Shown here: positions 1 to 7,558 of the stretch, piece after piece
Layout: every line of letters begins with the position of its first letter
Numbering within the stretch: position 1 is the first letter of the stretch
Assembly: GCA_018334855.1 (NCBI GenBank)
Contig: JAGXLE010000001.1
Coordinates: forward strand, 1-21,878
Direction of reading: 5' to 3'
Length of the DNA stretch: 21,878 nt
DNA from: Desulfobacterales bacterium
GTDB taxonomy: Bacteria; Desulfobacterota; Desulfobacteria; Desulfobacterales; Desulfosalsimonadaceae
Notes under the pieces: model-generated
Databases searched by the model: none
The model's input: the letters and a program-made list of their open reading frames with translations, nothing else
What the model was told of the DNA's origin: nothing
Program-made: the position numbers and the translations under genes

Positions 1-106
1 CTACCTTGTTTCCAGGTTTCTTCTACTTGTTTTTTTGCTTTAAAATACAGTCCATACCCTATGTTTTTCCCGCAGGTCATCCCGTATATATGAATCAAAA
101 ATAACC

Positions 107-126
107 GTTGCAGATTTTTTTGCAAC
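107..126. repeat. Short inverted repeat upstream of the sigma factor gene
   Basis: GTTGCA (107-112) and TGCAAC (121-126) form a perfect 6-bp inverted repeat around a T-rich 8-nt loop, 38 bases before the rpoH start. It could be a hairpin in the mRNA leader or nothing more than chance. I found no convincing -35/-10 pair in positions 1-163, so the rpoH promoter may lie outside the window. Confidence 0.25.
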
Positions 127-163
127 AAACTTGCCATTAACCAGAAAGCAGGGAGGTCTTGCC

Positions 164-1159
164 ATGTTAAACGATCCTATACATATTTCCGGTGATTCGG
201 TGCAAAACACCAGTACAGAGCCTTCATATGCAGATATCGAGAAAACGGTAAGAAGGCAGAAAGCAGCGGAAAAAAACTTCAGGACCGGAAAGAGGAATTT
301 TGATCCGGTACAGCAGTACATGGCCGAAATCCGGGGACACAGCCTGATCAACCGGGAGGAGGAAAAAAGGCTTGCCGGGATGGTTCAGGAAAATGATGAC
401 AGGGATGCTGCATACAAACTGGTGGTTTCCAATCTCAGGCTGGTGGTAAAGATAGCGATGAAATTTCAGCGTTTCTGGAACCGGAACCTGCTGGACCTGA
501 TACAGGAAGGCAATGTGGGGCTGATGCATGCAGTCAGAAAGTACGATCCCGCCCGTAATGTAAAGTTTTCCTACTATGCCTCCTTCTGGATCAAGGCCTA
601 TATACTCAAATATATGCAGGACAACTGGCGGATGGTAAAGGTGGTAACCACAGAGGGTCAGCGAAAGCTTTTCTACAAGCTAAAGCAGGAGCGCAGAAAA
701 CTAAGCAGCATGGGAATTGACCCTGATCCCAGGCGTCTTTCCGAACAGTGCGGGGTCGAGGAAAAAGATATAGTGGATATGGATCAACGCCTGCAGAACA
801 GGGACATTTCCCTGGATGCCCCTTTAAATGAAGATTCGGATACCGACTGGGTTGATTTTCTCAGAGTGGAGGATGAAAAATCGGTTGAAGACCGGGTCTC
901 TGACCGGGAAATCGACGGCATGGTCAATAACAAGGTATGCGAGTTCCGCAGGAGAATTCCCCTCAGGGAGCGCGAAATACTGGACCTGAGGATCTATTCC
1001 GATACCCCCATGACTCTGCAGTCCCTTGGAGATCGGCTGGGCCTGTCTCGGGAGCGGGTCCGCCAGCTGGAAAAACAGATAGTGGAGGACCTTAAAAGTT
1101 ACCTGGAAGAAGAAATCAGCGACTTTGACGAATTTGCAGGTTACGCGTATTCGGCATAA
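164..1159 (+). CDS. rpoH: RNA polymerase sigma-32 type factor (heat-shock sigma, RpoH)
   Basis: Alternative sigma factor of the sigma-70 family that directs RNA polymerase to heat-shock type promoters. The 331-residue protein has region 1.2/2.1 from about residue 47, region 2.2-2.4 (DLIQEGNVGL at 111-120, then FSYYASFWIKAYI), the RpoH-box-like GQRKLFYKLK (165-174) that separates RpoH from RpoD/RpoS, and a region 4.2 helix-turn-helix ending LSRERVRQLEKQI (294-306). The ATG at 164 was chosen because GGGAGG lies at 151-156 with ideal spacing; a TTG at 131 in the same frame has no such site. The N-terminus carries about 45 extra charged residues compared with the roughly 285-residue enterobacterial protein. 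Transcription seems to end at the hairpin at 1202-1241. Family assignment is firm; the RpoH subtype rests on the RpoH-box motif. Confidence 0.9.
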   Translation: MLNDPIHISGDSVQNTSTEPSYADIEKTVRRQKAAEKNFRTGKRNFDPVQQYMAEIRGHSLINREEEKRLAGMVQENDDRDAAYKLVVSNLRLVVKIAMKFQRFWNRNLLDLIQEGNVGLMHAVRKYDPARNVKFSYYASFWIKAYILKYMQDNWRMVKVVTTEGQRKLFYKLKQERRKLSSMGIDPDPRRLSEQCGVEEKDIVDMDQRLQNRDISLDAPLNEDSDTDWVDFLRVEDEKSVEDRVSDREIDGMVNNKVCEFRRRIPLREREILDLRIYSDTPMTLQSLGDRLGLSRERVRQLEKQIVEDLKSYLEEEISDFDEFAGYAYSA

Positions 1160-1201
1160 TATATCGGCCTGATTTCATATTTATACACTGTTATTAAAAG
1201 A

Positions 1202-1241
1202 CCGCCGGCATGCTGTTTGTATTGACATGCGGCGGTTTTTT
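1202..1241 (+). terminator. Rho-independent terminator after rpoH
   Basis: CCGCCgGCATG (1202-1212) pairs with CATGCGGCGG (1226-1235), leaving one bulged G, around a 13-nt loop, and is followed by six T (1236-1241). The stem is GC-rich and lies 43 bases past the rpoH stop. The 3' arm overlaps a probable promoter for the downstream response regulator. Confidence 0.85.
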
Positions 1242-1250
1242 ATATAATAA
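1222..1250 (+). promoter_or_regulatory. Probable sigma-70 promoter of the response regulator, nested in the terminator
   Basis: TTGACA at 1222-1227 is a perfect -35. TATAAT at 1243-1248 is a perfect -10 at a short 15-bp spacing; TAATAA at 1245-1250 gives the ideal 17 bp. Transcription would begin near 1257, about 70 bases before the ATG at 1330. The -35 lies in the loop and 3' arm of the rpoH terminator. Confidence 0.6.
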
Positions 1251-1329
1251 TTTCAAGAAAGTTGATGCCAATAAATAAATTGCTGTTGTGCCGGCAGATT
1301 GTTATTTTGCTTATAAAGACAAAAAATTT

Positions 1330-1989
1330 ATGGAAACAAAAAAAATCGTTATAGTAGAGGATCATCAGCTGTTCAGGGAAGGCTTAAAAGCCATGCTCGA
1401 CAGCCGCAAAGACCTGGAAGTTATCGGAGAGGCCGAGGACGGGATGGAAGCCCTTGAACTCCTTGGTCAAAGTCAGCCCGACTTGCTGCTGCTCGATCTT
1501 TCCATGCCGCGATTGGGAGGAATCAGTGTGGTCAGGGAGGTAAAGCGTCTTTATCCGGAAATGGTGGTCCTGGCATTAACCATACATGAGTCTGACCAGT
1601 ACGTTCTGGAGGCCTTTAACGCCGGGATAAACGGCTACTGCATAAAAGATGCCAGCCGGGAGGAGCTGCTGGTGGCAATCAGCAGCGTGTTAAAGGGAAG
1701 AACCTATATCAGCCCGGGCATTGCAGATAACGTAATGGAAGGTTATATTGAGGGGCGCAAGCATCTGAAGACAAAGTCTGCATGGGACACCATCACCCAG
1801 CGGGAGCGGGAGGTGCTCAAACTGCTCGGTGAAGGGTATCAGAACAGAGAAATTGCCGACATGCTTCATATAAGTGCGAAGACAGTGGAAAAACACCGCG
1901 CAAATATAATGAGCAAGCTTGATCTGCACAGCGCGGCGGCGCTTACCTCGTTTGCAATTGAGCAGGGACTGGTTCAGAAAAATAATTAG
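1330..1989 (+). CDS. NarL/FixJ-family response regulator (receiver plus LuxR-type HTH)
   Basis: DNA-binding response regulator of a two-component system, 219 residues. The receiver has the acidic pair E10-D11, phospho-acceptor D56 in LLLLDLSMPR, T84 and K106. A linker leads to a LuxR-type helix-turn-helix at about 155-215, with the typical TQREREVLKLLGEGYQNREI and ISAKTVEKHRANIMSKL. The ATG at 1330 gives the normal receiver start; a GTG at 1288 would add 14 residues without family support. The Shine-Dalgarno match is weak (AAAGA). It is convergent with, and directly abuts, the HisKA_3-type kinase gene at 1990. NarL-type regulators normally pair with that kinase class, so the kinase is its likely partner. 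Target genes cannot be told from the sequence. Confidence 0.92.
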   Translation: METKKIVIVEDHQLFREGLKAMLDSRKDLEVIGEAEDGMEALELLGQSQPDLLLLDLSMPRLGGISVVREVKRLYPEMVVLALTIHESDQYVLEAFNAGINGYCIKDASREELLVAISSVLKGRTYISPGIADNVMEGYIEGRKHLKTKSAWDTITQREREVLKLLGEGYQNREIADMLHISAKTVEKHRANIMSKLDLHSAAALTSFAIEQGLVQKNN

Positions 1990-4545
1990 TTAAGTTCCCC
2001 TGACTGCGTGGTAAGGTTCAAAGCAGGAAGGATAGGGAAAACCGACCCTGACCAGGGTGCCTGTGCCGGGGGCGGACCTGATTTCAAATTTTCCCCCGCA
2101 TACATTTGCCCGCTCGCGCATTCCCTGTATTCCATGCCCGCTCATTGGATCCAATGAATTAAGCCTTGATTCCACGTCAAACCCGCGCCCGTCATCGGCA
2201 ACCTCCAATTCAATCCTGTCGGAGTTTTTTTTCAAAGAAAGCCGGATGTTTTCCGGTTGGCCATGTTTGGCCGCATTGTTCATGGATTCCTGCAGTATCC
2301 GGTAGATAACTATTTTCAGGGGTTCTTCAATTTCTTCTTCCCGGATGTCAATTTGCTCGGTTATACGTATGTTTTTGTAAAAAGAGTTAAATTCCCTGCA
2401 GAACCAAGTGATGGTGGCCAGAAGACCCAGATCATCGAGGATCGTGGGTCGCAGATTCGCAGAAATCCGCTTGGTTTCTTTTATGGTGCCGGTCAGATAG
2501 TCCACAAGTTTTTCAAGAGACATTAACCTGTCCGGAGGGTCGGAAGGCATCCCGGCCAGTTTTTCTTCAAGACTGAACTTGATGGCTGCAAGGCTGGCTC
2601 CCAGGCTGTCGTGGAGTTCCTTTGCGATTTTCTGCCGGTCTGACTCCAGGGTGTTTAGCATTCTGCGGGAAAGACTCTGCAGTTCCGCGGTCCGTTCTTC
2701 AACTCGTTTTTCCAGTTCCGTACGGGCTTTTTTAAGCTCCAGCCTTTCGCGCTTGCGCCTGGTGATATCGTGAAAGATCCCCACTGCGCCGGTTATTTCA
2801 CCCTTTGGGCTGCGGATGGGGGCGGTGTTGACAAGTATATGGCGGGGTTTTTTGCCGGAAGGGTAAACAGTGAGTTCGTGGTCGACAATCATTTCCCCTT
2901 TAAACACCGAGCGGCAAAGCGGAAGGTCCACCGGGTCATATGGCGCCGAGCTGTTGTTATATCCGGTTTTCGTGTTATGATCTTTTTGAAATGCAGGTGA
3001 TTGCTGGTATAATTGCCGGGCAGCCGGGTTGGTCATTACGATTCTGCAATCCTCGTCAACCACCACTATGGCTTCAGGCGCGTTATTTATGATGGCCTGA
3101 AGCGCTGTTCTCTCTGTATCCAACTGTTCCATAAGTCGGTTGCGTTCGGTTTCGTCACGCGCGACTGTAACCGCACCCACTATTTGTTCGTTGTGCATGA
3201 GAGGGACGGCATTAAATTCATATATCCGGTCAGAGCCCCGGGCATCGGGGCGAAGGTATTTTTCTGATCTTACCGGGTTTCCGGCGAGGGCCTTGTTACA
3301 TGGAAGTTTTTCAAACGGCACCAGCTGCCCGTTTGGATACTGCAGTGCTTTTTTTTGAATGAACTTTTTCCATGGTATTCCCACAGGATCAAAACCCATC
3401 ATTTTTATGGCTGCAGGGTTGGCCATTATAGGGGTTCCGGACTTTTCATATACGATTACCGGTTCGGCAAGCGCTGAAAACACCTGCGCCATTTCCACGC
3501 TGATGTGATCAGCTATCTGGCCGGGCTGAAAGTGTTGGAAAGCCAGGGATATAAATGAGGCAAGCTGCGCCAGAAGAGACTCGTCTTCTTCGCTGAAGCC
3601 GTCTTTGTGTGAATCGAGCAGCAGCATTATAGCTGGGGAATTGTTGAACTGGTTTATCATTCCGGTGCAGAGCATTTCCGATACAGGCCTTTTGGCAGAA
3701 AGCTGCCTGCTTTCTTCCTTTCCCTGCGGCCAGACTGCTTCAGACAGCCTGAGGGTATGCTGATTTTCCAAAAGCTTCTGCAATACTTTGTAATTAAAAA
3801 GATCTGTGGCCTGGTTAATATGATTGCCCGGTAAATTTTCAGGGGCGTAATAATTTTTGATCCGGAAGTAATGGTTATTTTCTTTTTCAATTTCGCAGAA
3901 TGCGGCAAACCTGCATTCTGCAAGCCCGCATGCAGCCTCCAGGGCCTTTTCTATAATCCTGTCCGCGGTTTCGGCAGCAAGTATTGATTGCGAAGCACTG
4001 ATTAAGGCCTGCAGTTTTTCCGGGCTGTTGCATAAGTCCCGATCGGTGCTCTGTTTTCCGGTCAGGTAAGATGAGTGAATTGAAAAGCAGGTGATATCTC
4101 CGGCCGGATCTCTATGGGCGGTAATTTTTTTGAAAAGTCTGCTGCTGTCGGCTTGCCGGGCAGCGGCGGTCAGATTTTGATGGGAAGGTCCGTTGTTATT
4201 GTTGCCCTCGCCGGTCTCCCCGGCAATCCGCATTCGGCCTGTCCCGGAAAGAAGGCTATCTATATTGAAATTCGAGATCTCTGCTTCCCGGCTTATACCG
4301 AGGATCCGGCGTGCGGATCTGTTGAGGTAAAGCAGTTTGCCCCGCGGATCGGTAATAGCTGCCAGATCGTCTGTTTTTTCAACAAGTGCGGAGATCAGGT
4401 CATGCATATCTTTCCGGTGTATATAAATTTTTTTAGGTTCTTCTATATTGGGGGCCGGCTCCTGATTTCCCGCTTTGTTTGTCAGGAAAAAGCAGCGGCC
4501 CTGCTTATCTGAAAATATAATTCTTTTTCCATGGTTCGCGAACAT
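1990..4545 (-). CDS. PAS/GAF sensor histidine kinase of the NarX/UhpB (HisKA_3) class
   Basis: Probably cytoplasmic: no transmembrane segment is visible. In the 851-residue form there is a PAS domain at about 50-160, a GAF-like domain at about 180-340, a PAS at about 355-470 (VIVYEKSGTPIMANPAAIKMMG), and a PAS/PAC at about 477-605 ending VGIFHDITRRKRE. A coiled-coil linker leads to the HisKA_3 dimerisation helix with phospho-accepting H645 in IAKELHDSLGASLAAIKFSL. The HATPase domain has the N box (ESMNNAAKHG), DDGRG and GHGIQGM. The start is uncertain. The ATG at 4545 overlaps the upstream scaffold gene by 41 bp and has no clear ribosome site. The ATG at 4407 follows GGAAAG, although very closely, and begins right at the first PAS domain. 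It probably phosphorylates the abutting NarL-type regulator. Its signal is unknown; PAS and GAF domains suggest a redox, haem, flavin or small-molecule cue. Confidence 0.9.
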   Translation of the reverse strand: MFANHGKRIIFSDKQGRCFFLTNKAGNQEPAPNIEEPKKIYIHRKDMHDLISALVEKTDDLAAITDPRGKLLYLNRSARRILGISREAEISNFNIDSLLSGTGRMRIAGETGEGNNNNGPSHQNLTAAARQADSSRLFKKITAHRDPAGDITCFSIHSSYLTGKQSTDRDLCNSPEKLQALISASQSILAAETADRIIEKALEAACGLAECRFAAFCEIEKENNHYFRIKNYYAPENLPGNHINQATDLFNYKVLQKLLENQHTLRLSEAVWPQGKEESRQLSAKRPVSEMLCTGMINQFNNSPAIMLLLDSHKDGFSEEDESLLAQLASFISLAFQHFQPGQIADHISVEMAQVFSALAEPVIVYEKSGTPIMANPAAIKMMGFDPVGIPWKKFIQKKALQYPNGQLVPFEKLPCNKALAGNPVRSEKYLRPDARGSDRIYEFNAVPLMHNEQIVGAVTVARDETERNRLMEQLDTERTALQAIINNAPEAIVVVDEDCRIVMTNPAARQLYQQSPAFQKDHNTKTGYNNSSAPYDPVDLPLCRSVFKGEMIVDHELTVYPSGKKPRHILVNTAPIRSPKGEITGAVGIFHDITRRKRERLELKKARTELEKRVEERTAELQSLSRRMLNTLESDRQKIAKELHDSLGASLAAIKFSLEEKLAGMPSDPPDRLMSLEKLVDYLTGTIKETKRISANLRPTILDDLGLLATITWFCREFNSFYKNIRITEQIDIREEEIEEPLKIVIYRILQESMNNAAKHGQPENIRLSLKKNSDRIELEVADDGRGFDVESRLNSLDPMSGHGIQGMRERANVCGGKFEIRSAPGTGTLVRVGFPYPSCFEPYHAVRGT

Positions 4546-4927
4546 TTGTTTTAAAATTTGCAAGTGCCCGGTACAGGGCCCCGCAGGCAAGTTCCGCGCA
4601 ATGATGAGAGTCCTGCGGAAGAGTTTGCAGATAGTTTATAATATCCTGCGGGGTTAAGCCCCAGGCGTGTGCTGTGGTTTTTCCTTTAACCAGGTGAGCT
4701 ATGGTATTGGCGCATGCCCTCGTGTTTATACAGCCTTCGATGCGGAAAGATATTTCACTGACACGGTCGCGGTTAACGCACAAAAAAACCTCCACCGTGT
4801 CTCCGCAGTCCCCGGTATTTCTGCCGTACCCGTCAGGGGCGTTAAGGGTCTCGAAATAGTCGGAACAAAATGCCATTTCCAGGTACTGTTCTGAGTGATC
4901 GTTAAAAAAATCAAATCCCTTTTCCAT
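4505..4927 (-). CDS. NifU/IscU N-terminal-like iron-sulfur cluster scaffold protein
   Basis: Stand-alone IscU-like domain of 140 residues, the family that builds 2Fe-2S or 4Fe-4S clusters on three cysteines for transfer to apoproteins. Candidate ligands are C41 in NTGDCGDTVEVF, C66 in IEGCINTRACANTI, and C110 in HHCAELACGALYRAL; D43 corresponds to the conserved Asp after the first Cys. C72 and C115 are additional cysteines. The ATG at 4927 is preferred over a GTG at 4933. It lies 3' of tmcA with a probable promoter in the 169-bp gap, and its 3' end overlaps the possible kinase start. The context suggests supply of clusters to the Fe-S rich Tmc subunits, but that is inference. No cysteine desulfurase gene is adjacent. 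Confidence 0.85.
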   Translation of the reverse strand: MEKGFDFFNDHSEQYLEMAFCSDYFETLNAPDGYGRNTGDCGDTVEVFLCVNRDRVSEISFRIEGCINTRACANTIAHLVKGKTTAHAWGLTPQDIINYLQTLPQDSHHCAELACGALYRALANFKTNVREPWKKNYIFR

Positions 4928-4953
4928 TTTCACTTTTCCCTTTTTCTGATTTT

Positions 4954-4963
4954 GGCACGTGCC
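4954..4963. repeat. Perfect 10-bp palindrome in the scaffold gene leader
   Basis: GGCACGTGCC reads the same on both strands. It lies downstream of the proposed -10 at 4980-4985 and 27 bp before the scaffold gene ATG, where a bound protein could block transcription. A palindrome this short can occur by chance. Confidence 0.35.
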
Positions 4964-4979
4964 GTAATAGTTCAGAGGT

Positions 4980-5008
4980 GTTCTACATTATGATGACTGA
5001 TTGGTCAA
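4980..5008 (-). promoter_or_regulatory. Probable sigma-70 promoter of the NifU-like gene
   Basis: On the minus strand, TTGACC (5008-5003) is followed after 17 bp by TAGAAC (4985-4980). The -35 matches 5 of 6 consensus bases and the -10 matches 4 of 6. Transcription would start near 4973, about 46 bases before the ATG. Confidence 0.5.
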
Positions 5009-5047
5009 ATACGAACCGGCACTCCTGACCGGGACTGCGGGGCGGGA

Positions 5048-5072
5048 CCAGTTTTTTAAGAAAAAATACTGG
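5048..5072. other. A/T-rich hairpin after tmcA
   Basis: CCAGTTTTTT at 5048-5057 pairs with AAAAAATACTGG at 5061-5072, with two bulged bases and a 3-nt loop. It lies 24 bases beyond the tmcA stop on the minus strand. No T-run follows in that direction, so it is a stem-loop that may protect or end the tmc mRNA rather than a textbook terminator. Confidence 0.4.
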
Positions 5073-5096
5073 AAGGGGGGATGGGCTGGCTAAAAG

Positions 5097-5495
5097 CTAT
5101 TTCTCGTTTGAGGTTTTTTTCCTGTGGCACTGTGCGCACTGGATCGGGCCTTTGCTTTTTTCCAGATGGCAGCCCTTGCACTGGAGATGATAGGCCCGGA
5201 TCAGTTCAAGCCTGCCGTTTTCTTCGGGAAGATGGCAGGATGAACATTGTTTGCCGATGGAGGTTCGGCCGGAGAGTTTTTCCCCGTTTTCATAGACGTG
5301 GTGGCAGGTGCTGCAGGATTCGATCCCGGCGGTTTTGTTGTGCTTATCATGTTTAAAAGACACCACAGGGCGCCTGCGTTTTTCAAATCCGCTGTCTTTG
5401 ACAGTAATGATATATCCCTGTGCCCAGACTGCCATGGCCGCAACCAGTATGCCGGCAATTGCCGCTGATATAATTTTTGCACGCAGATAATCCAT
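5097..5495 (-). CDS. tmcA: TmcA: periplasmic tetrahaem cytochrome c of the Tmc complex
   Basis: Multihaem electron carrier of the type II cytochrome c3 family. In Desulfovibrio it receives electrons from type I c3 and hands them to the membrane part of the complex. The 132-residue form begins with a signal sequence (DYLRAK, hydrophobic 8-25, probable cleavage near AVWA-Q). It has four CxxCH haem sites: CSTCH 61-65, CSSCH 84-88, CKGCH 106-110 and CAQCH 120-124. Likely sixth ligands are H49 and H52 in FKHDKH, H66 and H103. The ATG at 5495 is preferred because AAGGG precedes it and the signal peptide then has normal form. An ATG at 5522 would add nine residues and overlap tmcB. It lies 8 bp after tmcB and is the last gene of tmcDCBA. 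Confidence 0.9.
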   Translation of the reverse strand: MDYLRAKIISAAIAGILVAAMAVWAQGYIITVKDSGFEKRRRPVVSFKHDKHNKTAGIESCSTCHHVYENGEKLSGRTSIGKQCSSCHLPEENGRLELIRAYHLQCKGCHLEKSKGPIQCAQCHRKKTSNEK

Positions 5496-5503
5496 AAGCG
5501 CCC

Positions 5504-6847
5504 TTATTCTTTTTTCATGCATTCATAGAGAATGTCTGCGAGGAACTTGATCTCCATGCCGAGTTCATAATGGTTGATTATATCTTCGAGTCCGCCGTGG
5601 CAGTTGTGACAGGGGGCGATCACCACTTCAGCCCCTTTTGATTTTGCGGAAGCCAGTTGTTCGGCCTTGATGCGGTTGCTTTTCACCCTTTTGTTTTTAA
5701 ACGGAGGGCCGCAGTTGATAACTCCGCCGCCTGCTCCGCAGCAGAAGTTGTGCTCCCGGTTGGGCTCGAGTTCGATAAAGGTTTTGCAGGTTTTGTCTAC
5801 AACGTACCTGGCTGTTTCGTGAAGTCCTCTCCCGCGGACGATGTTGCAGGGATCATGAAAGGTAACAGGCTGTTCAAATTTATTTTCTATTTCAATGTGT
5901 CCCTGCTGCAATATTTCATAGTAGAATTCAATGGCATGTACCATCGGCAGCGGCGGCATTTTCCATCCCAGAAGCCGGTTGCCCACGTCATAGACCGAGC
6001 GGAAGGCATGCCCGCATTCGCCCATAACAATTCGTTTGGTTTTAAGCCGCGTTGCTGCTTCAAAATGCACCTTTTTCAGGCGGGCTGTCATTTCCATGTC
6101 TCCGGTATACATGCACATATCGCTGTTATCCCAGCCAGGCGTGGCAGACATGGTCCAGTCGGCTCCGGAGGCATGCATTATCACGGCCATCTGGTATATA
6201 AGCTGGGCCCGGAATTTGGGTTCAGGGCCTATAACTGAATAGAAGATGTCAGCCCCTTCCTTTTCAATCGGTATTCTTATATTCGGGATTTCATCCCTGG
6301 CTTCTTCTTCCTGCCACTGCAGGGTGTCAATCCATTCATCGTCTCTGACCCACATCTGGTTCATGGTTGCCGAATGGCTGTGTGCGGTGTCCTGTATATA
6401 CTGAGGCACCACGCCCAGCTTGTGACAGGCGCGCCTTATAAACAGCATCAGGTAGGCTACGTCAATGCCGAACGGGCAGTACATCATGCACCTTCGGCAC
6501 AGGTTGCATTCAGTAAACGCTATTTCGCAGGCCTTTTTCATGAAATCAGGGCCCACTTTCCCCTTCCGGGCCATGATTACCGCTATAGTCTGCTTGACTT
6601 TGCCGGCGGGCGAAAGTTTAGGATCACGGTCATTGGAAAGGTAATGATGGCAGGCTTCGCTGCACATGCCGCAATGAACGCAGGCGTTGCTATAGGCCGA
6701 CAGACGGGCCCCGCCTTCGGTGCGGATAAGCTCGCTTAACACGGAGTGGATTTTCTCCCGGGTCAGCCGCCGGGCTCCCTCTTCAATGGCGACGTCATGA
6801 ATTTGTTTTTGGTCTGCCCCGGTTTCAGTGTTGTTTTTAGTATTCAT
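5504..6847 (-). CDS. tmcB: TmcB: 4Fe-4S / CCG-domain (HdrD-like) subunit of the Tmc complex
   Basis: Cytoplasmic-face redox subunit related to the heterodisulfide reductase HdrD and DsrK families. The 447-residue protein carries two 4Fe-4S motifs, C56-x2-C59-x2-C62-x3-C66 and C114-x2-C117-x2-C120-x3-C124 (the last followed by PFG). Its C-terminal half has the cysteine-rich CCG region: GECGH with C278, HDPC with C334, CCGAGGG with C369-C370, and APCHNC with C413 and C416. In HdrD and DsrK such motifs hold a special 4Fe-4S centre that acts on disulfides or thiols. It lacks a signal peptide and membrane segments. It follows tmcC by 38 bp and precedes tmcA by 8 bp. TmcB and DsrK are similar, but the cytochrome, cytochrome b and TmcD neighbours decide for Tmc. 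Confidence 0.92.
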   Translation of the reverse strand: MNTKNNTETGADQKQIHDVAIEEGARRLTREKIHSVLSELIRTEGGARLSAYSNACVHCGMCSEACHHYLSNDRDPKLSPAGKVKQTIAVIMARKGKVGPDFMKKACEIAFTECNLCRRCMMYCPFGIDVAYLMLFIRRACHKLGVVPQYIQDTAHSHSATMNQMWVRDDEWIDTLQWQEEEARDEIPNIRIPIEKEGADIFYSVIGPEPKFRAQLIYQMAVIMHASGADWTMSATPGWDNSDMCMYTGDMEMTARLKKVHFEAATRLKTKRIVMGECGHAFRSVYDVGNRLLGWKMPPLPMVHAIEFYYEILQQGHIEIENKFEQPVTFHDPCNIVRGRGLHETARYVVDKTCKTFIELEPNREHNFCCGAGGGVINCGPPFKNKRVKSNRIKAEQLASAKSKGAEVVIAPCHNCHGGLEDIINHYELGMEIKFLADILYECMKKE

Positions 6848-6885
6848 GCAAATAACCTGTTTTAAATGAGCTGAGCTTTTTTATT

Positions 6886-7545
6886 TTACCAGTCCCTGGC
6901 GCCTTTTACTGCCCCGAATTCCGAACCGGAATATCCCCTTGTAAAGGGGAAAAGCGCCATGTGAAACAGTCGGGTAAAGGGCAGACAGATCAGCATAAGT
7001 TCTCCGCTGAGCATGTGAAGCAGACCTGCTGTTTCAAAGCCGTACCACTGGTGATAAGTCCAAAATCCCGTTATAAAGGGGGCTGCTACAAGCAAAAGCA
7101 GCACATAATCTCCGGCCGTGGAAAGATATCTCACGTCTTTTTGCAGGATTCGCCTGGCAAGGAAAAACAGCAGGCAAAGCACAACAATTATTGTCATGAT
7201 ATCTGCTGCGGCGTTGGGCAGGTACCACCACCCGGTTTGCCAGGATTCCATTATAAGGATGACATGTGCGGCAACAAAAATCGGTGTTAATATAAGGCAT
7301 ATATGGAAAACAAAAGCTATGATTGTAAAAACAGGGTGATCGCGCATACCCTTGCTTGCAAAGGGGAATATCCAGTGGATTATTGAGCGGGCGGCATAAT
7401 AGAAGCTGAAATACTGATAGATGACAGGGTCTTTTCTGCGGGCCTTTAAAGCCAGTAAGACCAGACGCAAAACAGTGCCGCCTATAAAAACACCAAAAGC
7501 GACCCATACCAGAAAACCGCTGGCCAGAGGGTATATTTCGTGCAT
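6886..7545 (-). CDS. tmcC: TmcC: cytochrome b membrane subunit of the Tmc complex
   Basis: Integral membrane protein of 219 residues related to NarI, DsrM and HdrE cytochrome b subunits, which carry electrons between periplasmic and cytoplasmic partners and exchange with quinone. About five hydrophobic segments are visible: 9-33, 72-100, 112-130, 145-160 and 173-192. Histidines at or near helix ends (in SIIHWIFPF, VFHICL, AAHVIL, LLHML, LFHMALFPF) are candidate haem b ligands. The ATG at 7545 is well supported by AAAGGAG. It is 13 bp after tmcD, so the two are co-transcribed. Read alone it could be called a NarI-like protein; the operon specifies Tmc. Confidence 0.88.
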   Translation of the reverse strand: MHEIYPLASGFLVWVAFGVFIGGTVLRLVLLALKARRKDPVIYQYFSFYYAARSIIHWIFPFASKGMRDHPVFTIIAFVFHICLILTPIFVAAHVILIMESWQTGWWYLPNAAADIMTIIVVLCLLFFLARRILQKDVRYLSTAGDYVLLLLVAAPFITGFWTYHQWYGFETAGLLHMLSGELMLICLPFTRLFHMALFPFTRGYSGSEFGAVKGARDW

Positions 7546-7558
7546 AGAGGCTCCTTTC

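Noticed and set aside
40..351. Minus-strand open frame at the left end
   Set aside because: It overlaps the leader and 5' end of rpoH in antisense and its product looks like no known protein.
5247..5468. Plus-strand open frames across tmcA, tmcB and tmcC
   Set aside because: They are shadows of the real minus-strand genes, whose haem, cluster and membrane motifs are unmistakable.
5504..6847. DsrK or HdrD as the identity of the CCG-domain protein
   Set aside because: Family likeness is real, but the adjoining tetrahaem cytochrome, NarI-like cytochrome b and tryptophan-rich propeller protein define a Tmc operon, and no DsrJ, DsrO or DsrP gene is present.
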